Source: CAYRPN01 sp964426135
Lineage (GTDB): Bacteria > Planctomycetota > Phycisphaerae > Phycisphaerales > Phycisphaeraceae
Assembly (NCBI GenBank): GCA_964426135.1
Contig: CAYRPN010000173.1
Location: 1-9,985, forward strand
Reading direction: 5' to 3'
DNA: 9,985 bases
Numbering within the stretch: the stretch's first letter is position 1; each line of letters begins with the position of its first letter. The position numbers and the translations under genes are program-made. Of this stretch, positions 7,127-9,985 are shown one piece after another. The notes beneath the pieces are model-generated. The model was not told where the DNA came from. It did no database searches and saw only the letters and a list, made by a program, of their open reading frames with translations.

Positions 7127-7417
7127 TCAAAACAAAGCGTCCAAGTCCCGAGCGGCGTGAAGAATGCGTCTCACCTCAATGCCGTCATCCAGCGGACGGC
7201 AGAAGATGATGTAATTCCCAACCGGAATACTGCGAAGCCGAGGTTCCAAATCGGATCGCTCGCGGCCACTCATCGGGTATTCGGCCAGTCCCTGACATCG
7301 ATGCCCGATCTCTCGAACGACCCGATCAGCGGCATCCAGATTCCTCGCGGCCAGATAATCCCAGATATCCGCCAGATCGCGTTCGGCGATGCTTGTGCGA
7401 ATGACACGTGCCATCAT
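7127..7417 (-). CDS. ParE/RelE-family toxin
   Basis: This 96-residue protein has the length and pattern of the ParE/RelE toxin superfamily. The N-terminal strand (ARVIRTSIAERDL) is followed by a helix with ADIWDYLA. The mid-region reads LAEYPMSGRERSDLEPRLRSIPVG, then NYIIFCRPLDDGIEVRRIL and a C-terminal HAARDL typical of ParE-like proteins. Members poison gyrase (ParE) or cleave mRNA (RelE); the two cannot be told apart here, though ParE seems likelier given the ParD-like partner. The ATG at 7417 overlaps the antitoxin stop by 4 nt (ATGA). A second ATG follows at 7414, and GAGGG just upstream could serve either start. The tight overlap implies translational coupling. No frameshift or missing part is seen. 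Confidence 0.88.
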   Translation of the reverse strand: MMARVIRTSIAERDLADIWDYLAARNLDAADRVVREIGHRCQGLAEYPMSGRERSDLEPRLRSIPVGNYIIFCRPLDDGIEVRRILHAARDLDALF

Positions 7418-7689
7418 CCCTCGCTTCTCTCCTTCATCGCCAAACGCCGGTGCCCCTGACGAATCGTCTGCTCGACATCCATTTCCGCCACTTCGCCGCA
7501 TTCGCTTTGTTCCCGCGCGATAGCCAGGTCCGCTCGAAGACGATCTAGTTTGAGTTGCCGCAACTTCTCGTGATCCTCAAGCAGGTACAGCGCGGATCGC
7601 ACGACTTCATCGACGGTCGGGTATGAACCCGACTTGACTCGATCGGTCACGATCGCTTCCAAATCAGGAGGAAGATTCAGTTGAAGCAT
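7414..7689 (-). CDS. ParD-family ribbon-helix-helix antitoxin
   Basis: This 91-residue protein begins MLQLNLPPDLEAIVTDRV, followed by SGSYPTVDEVVRSALYLLEDHE. This is the usual ribbon-helix-helix layout of ParD-type antitoxins: an N-terminal strand that binds DNA, then two helices for dimerisation. The charged C-terminal half (about residues 45-91) would wrap the toxin. The frame is open further upstream into the glycosyltransferase 3' end, but the ATG at 7689 fits the family start exactly. The gene lies 40 nt after the glycosyltransferase stop and overlaps the toxin gene by 4 nt. Autorepression together with the toxin is expected from the family. Confidence 0.88.
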   Translation of the reverse strand: MLQLNLPPDLEAIVTDRVKSGSYPTVDEVVRSALYLLEDHEKLRQLKLDRLRADLAIAREQSECGEVAEMDVEQTIRQGHRRLAMKERSEG

Positions 7690-7695
7690 GATGGG

Positions 7696-7705
7696 ACTCT
7701 CGAGT
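7696..7705. promoter_or_regulatory. Possible antitoxin operator palindrome
   Basis: ACTC-N2-GAGT lies just upstream of the antitoxin ATG, followed by CAATTG at 7707-7712. Ribbon-helix-helix antitoxins usually bind short palindromes in this position. The site is short and could occur by chance. Confidence 0.2.
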
Positions 7706-7727
7706 GCAATTGAATCATAGGCGCCAT

Positions 7728-7810
7728 GCTCACGAATGCGGCGCATCCACGTCCGGTTGCCTCGGTTCGCTCTTGGACGCAGTCGCGGGCTTCTTGCCGA
7801 GCGTGGCGTT
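7728..7810. repeat. Duplicated 3'-end segment, glycosyltransferase copy
   Basis: This 83-nt stretch covers the stop codon and last codons of the glycosyltransferase and is repeated directly at 6829-6911. The first 23 nt, around the stop codon, are identical in the two copies. Together they flank the toxin-antitoxin pair. Confidence 0.7.
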
Positions 7811-9670
7811 GGGGTCGGCGGGTTGGCCGAGAGTGACGGGGCCGGTCAGCGCGATGGCGGCGGCCGCGGCGCCTGCCGCGAGGGCGCCCTTGGCGCCGCC
7901 GTAGCGGGCGCGGCGAACAGGCAGCGAGTTCTTGGCGTGGATGCGGTAGACCACGTGGCGCACTTCGTCGTCGCGGAAGAACGTGGCGCCGCTCTTGAAC
8001 AGCCGGTACCAGAGGTGATAGTCGTCGGCGCCCAGGCCCACCGCTTTTTCCTGATAGTTGCCTGCCTGCCGCACCATCTCCGTGCGCAGCAGCACGGACG
8101 AGTGCGGCAACTGGTTGTGGTCGCTGTTGCCGGTGAACATCGTGCTCACCGGCTTGTTGGGCCAGTGCAGGCGCGGGGCGATCATGCCATCCTGCAACGT
8201 CATCAACAGGCAGCCGTACACGTCGGCGTCGTGCTGATCCATCATGGCCACCGCGCGTTCCAGGTACTGCGGCGTGAGCTGGTCGTCGTAGTCCAGGGGC
8301 TTGTAAAGTTCCGTGTCGCACGCTTCAACCGCTTTGCGATGCAGCCAGGAGCAGTGCGTGATGTCCGGCTCCTCGCCCGTGCAGATCAGGGGCAGATGGA
8401 AGCGATCGGCAAGCTGCTGCCCGTACCACCACGGCCCATCGACGAGCAGCACGACCTTGAACTTGCGATAGGTCTGATTCGCGATGGAGGCGATGGCGTC
8501 GTCGAGGTGGGCGGGGTCGGTGTTCTTGTGGATGCGCACGCCGACGGTCACGCGGGCGTCGTCGTGGTGCAGTTCGGTATGGGTGAGGCGGGCCCAGGCG
8601 TGGCCGTAGACTTCGCGGTAGCGGCCGGCCAATGTGAGGTTCTGCACGCTGCGCACGCAGGTTCCGCCGTCGAGTTTGATCGCCTTGCGGATGGCGTGCA
8701 GTGAATCGTGCGCCAGCTTTTGCGCATCCTCGGACCAGTCGATGAGGTAGCCGTTGTGCCCTTCGCGGATGTGCTCAGCGATGCCGCTGGTGTGGGTGAC
8801 GACGACGGGGATGCCGCAGGAGAGCGCCTCGGCCGCGGTGAGCAGATAGCCTTCCGCCCGGCTGTTGCCCAGCAGCACATGGCAACCTTCGAGGCGATGG
8901 CGATAGGCGAGCGGATCGAAATCCAGCGGGCGAAGATCGAGGCGATTCCGCACGCCCAGTTCATCCGCCAGGCGGAGCATCTTGTCGAGCGCTTCCGCCT
9001 GCACCTTGCGGGTGTAGGCGAGGCCGGCGGTTTCAGCGCCGGTCCAGGCGCGGACGACAAGACGCTCGTCCATTTTCAGGAGCCAGGGCAAACTCATCAG
9101 GCCCTTGCTTTCCAGCGGCCGGCCCATCCACGCGACGACGATGCGCCCGCCGATGTTCCACTGGCCGACGCCGCCCGGCCCGCTGCCGGGCGCCTCGCCC
9201 TTGACGATGCACATCTCCGTCACCGGCGGCGGCAGCACGCCCGCGAAGTGATGCCCGTTTTCCGCCATCCAGTTCGCATATCGAGCCGCCACCTTCCCCG
9301 ACACCGCGGCCACGGTCAGCCCGCGCTGGCCGGCATAAGCTTTGTTGGCATAGCGCCAGCCTTCGTCGTCCCACGAGTGCAGAATCAGCGAAGTCGGGCG
9401 AACAGGTAGGCCCGCAAGGTTGCCGTAGCTGAGCACGTAGCAGGAGGGATCGGCGGGCGGCTGCGTCGCCACGGTGCCCACGTGGAAGTTGTGCTTGCGG
9501 ATGGCCGCATCAAGGAGCGGCATGTCCTGCGACTGGACATACAGCGTCGTCCGCTCCCGCACCCAGTCGGGCATGGCGGTGATGAGGCGCAGCACCGCCG
9601 TCTGCGCCCCGCCGAGGGCGAGGTTGTGGCTGACGATGCAGGGAGCGACTTGGCGAAGCAGCGTGGTCAT
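7730..9670 (-). CDS. Bifunctional glycosyltransferase, GT4-like plus GT2-like
   Basis: This 646-residue protein appears to carry two glycosyltransferase domains. Residues about 10-365 look like a GT-B fold, GT4-type enzyme: NLALGGAQTAVLRL (16-29), RIVVAWMGRPLESKG (176-190), and the EX7E motif EGYLLTAAE (273-281) followed by ALSCGIPVVVT. Residues about 372-585 look like a GT-A fold, GT2-type domain: RVTVGVRIHKNTDPAHL, QTYRKFKVVLLVDG (399-412), acidic DYDDQ (460-464), and GADDYHLWYRLFKSG (547-561) with YRIHAKNSL. An Ala-rich stretch (595-610) and a polar tail close the protein. A soluble or membrane-peripheral enzyme building a polysaccharide or glycolipid is likely; substrates are unknown. The frame is open to a TTG at 9682, but the ATG at 9670 fits better, although no strong ribosome site precedes either. 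The toxin-antitoxin pair follows by 40 nt. Confidence 0.88.
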   Translation of the reverse strand: MTTLLRQVAPCIVSHNLALGGAQTAVLRLITAMPDWVRERTTLYVQSQDMPLLDAAIRKHNFHVGTVATQPPADPSCYVLSYGNLAGLPVRPTSLILHSWDDEGWRYANKAYAGQRGLTVAAVSGKVAARYANWMAENGHHFAGVLPPPVTEMCIVKGEAPGSGPGGVGQWNIGGRIVVAWMGRPLESKGLMSLPWLLKMDERLVVRAWTGAETAGLAYTRKVQAEALDKMLRLADELGVRNRLDLRPLDFDPLAYRHRLEGCHVLLGNSRAEGYLLTAAEALSCGIPVVVTHTSGIAEHIREGHNGYLIDWSEDAQKLAHDSLHAIRKAIKLDGGTCVRSVQNLTLAGRYREVYGHAWARLTHTELHHDDARVTVGVRIHKNTDPAHLDDAIASIANQTYRKFKVVLLVDGPWWYGQQLADRFHLPLICTGEEPDITHCSWLHRKAVEACDTELYKPLDYDDQLTPQYLERAVAMMDQHDADVYGCLLMTLQDGMIAPRLHWPNKPVSTMFTGNSDHNQLPHSSVLLRTEMVRQAGNYQEKAVGLGADDYHLWYRLFKSGATFFRDDEVRHVVYRIHAKNSLPVRRARYGGAKGALAAGAAAAAIALTGPVTLGQPADPNATLGKKPATASKSEPRQPDVDAPHS

Positions 9671-9719
9671 GGGTTGTGCCAAGGTGACGGTTGCGTGTTT
9701 CCTGCCTGACCAGCCAACC

Positions 9720-9828
9720 CAAGTGGCCGGTTACCCTGCCCCCACCCTTCCTTTTTTCGACTTAACTCACGACATTTCACACACTTATCGATTCGACCGC
9801 CAAAAAGGTAGGACACTTTTCGGCCACT
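9720..9828. repeat. Long direct repeat, copy B
   Basis: This is the partner of 5072-5178, in the same orientation. The most conserved part is 9799-9828, a 30-nt block with one mismatch to 5149-5178. It lies 50 nt upstream of the glycosyltransferase ATG, with a T-rich stretch (CCTTTTTTCG near 9731-9739 onward) in its middle. Confidence 0.75.
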
Positions 9829-9851
9829 ATTTCGGCCACGATTCTGGCCAC
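9816..9851 (-). repeat. Three 12-nt phased GTGGCC units
   Basis: On the (-) strand three consecutive 12-mers begin GTGGCC: GTGGCCAGAATC, GTGGCCGAAATA, GTGGCCGAAAAG. A TGTCC follows directly. Arrays of short subterminal repeats of this style occur at the ends of IS21-family elements, but no istA or istB gene is present and the terminal dinucleotide cannot be set. Copy A has only two GGCC cores, spaced 13 nt. Confidence 0.55.
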
Positions 9852-9939
9852 CCCATTCTATCGCAGCGATGGTCCGATTGCCACGAAACCGGCCTGGTCT
9901 GGTGGGCCGGGTGTGCCAAAATTTCCCGGTGGCTCGATT

Positions 9940-9985
9940 CCCTCTCCCTTCCAGGGAGAGGGTGGCCGAGTCTTCGAGGCCGGGT
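9940..9985. repeat. Partial hairpin repeat at the window edge
   Basis: CCCTCTCCC (9940-9948) and GGGAGAGGG (9954-9962) form a perfect 9-bp stem with a 5-nt loop, followed by GGTGGCCGAG and GGCCGGGT. This matches a style of dispersed repeat common in bacterial genomes, as far as I recall. It is cut by the end of the window. Confidence 0.6.

Larger units (their letters stand above)
9671..9985. other. Non-coding right flank
   Basis: No credible gene is seen. It contains the upstream region of the glycosyltransferase, copy B of the long direct repeat (9720-9828), a 12-nt phased GTGGCC array (9816-9851), and a hairpin repeat cut by the window edge (9940-9985). No clear promoter for the glycosyltransferase was found. 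Confidence 0.6.

Noticed and set aside
6692..7459. 255-codon (+) strand open frame crossing the orphan tail and toxin gene
   Set aside because: It runs antisense through a well-supported toxin gene and has no recognisable domain.
7736..8704. 322-codon (+) strand open frame opposite the glycosyltransferase
   Set aside because: The (-) frame carries EX7E and GT2 motifs, while the (+) product shows no family pattern.
5072..9828. Complete insertion sequence with two ends
   Set aside because: The repeat copies are in direct, not inverted, orientation and no transposase lies between them.

Overview
The window is GC-rich, apparently bacterial DNA. The organism looks like a planctomycete, possibly Phycisphaerae. 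The signs are a very large membrane protein joining PD40 beta-propeller repeats to a prenyltransferase/squalene-oxidase-like alpha toroid, a probable DUF6263 protein, and dense short palindromic repeats, some lying inside coding sequence. This placement is inferred from style and was not tested. No phage, CRISPR, rRNA or tRNA gene was seen.

Layout: 1-368 is a leader without a convincing gene, holding a 29-nt-arm inverted repeat (86-166). 369-5051 (+) is the 1560-residue protein: N-terminal membrane anchor, periplasmic propeller, two more membrane segments, about 690 residues of Ala/Pro/Thr-rich linker, and a C-terminal toroid. Its propeller carries two in-frame repeat-derived insertions. 5052-5646 is non-coding, with a possible terminator, copy A of a long direct repeat and several REP-like palindromes. 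5647-6549 (-) is a secreted DUF6263-like protein of visibly lower GC, bracketed by an inverted pair of REP-like elements. 6550-7126 has no intact gene but holds an orphan 42-codon C-terminal tail matching the tail of the glycosyltransferase further right. 7127-7689 (-) is a ParD/ParE-type toxin-antitoxin pair with overlapping genes. 7730-9670 (-) is a two-domain glycosyltransferase (GT4-like plus GT2-like). 9671-9985 is non-coding, with copy B of the long direct repeat and part of another hairpin repeat.

Working together: nothing ties the genes into one pathway. The glycosyltransferase and the toxin-antitoxin pair are co-directional and only about 40 nt apart, so they may be co-transcribed. 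The stretch from 5072 to about 9828, bounded by direct repeats A and B, differs from the large (+) gene in strand and content and looks like an accessory block assembled around repeats. No clearly new multi-gene system is visible. The items most worth following are the repeat-bounded block, the duplicated glycosyltransferase tail on both sides of the toxin-antitoxin pair, and the repeat insertions tolerated inside the large protein.
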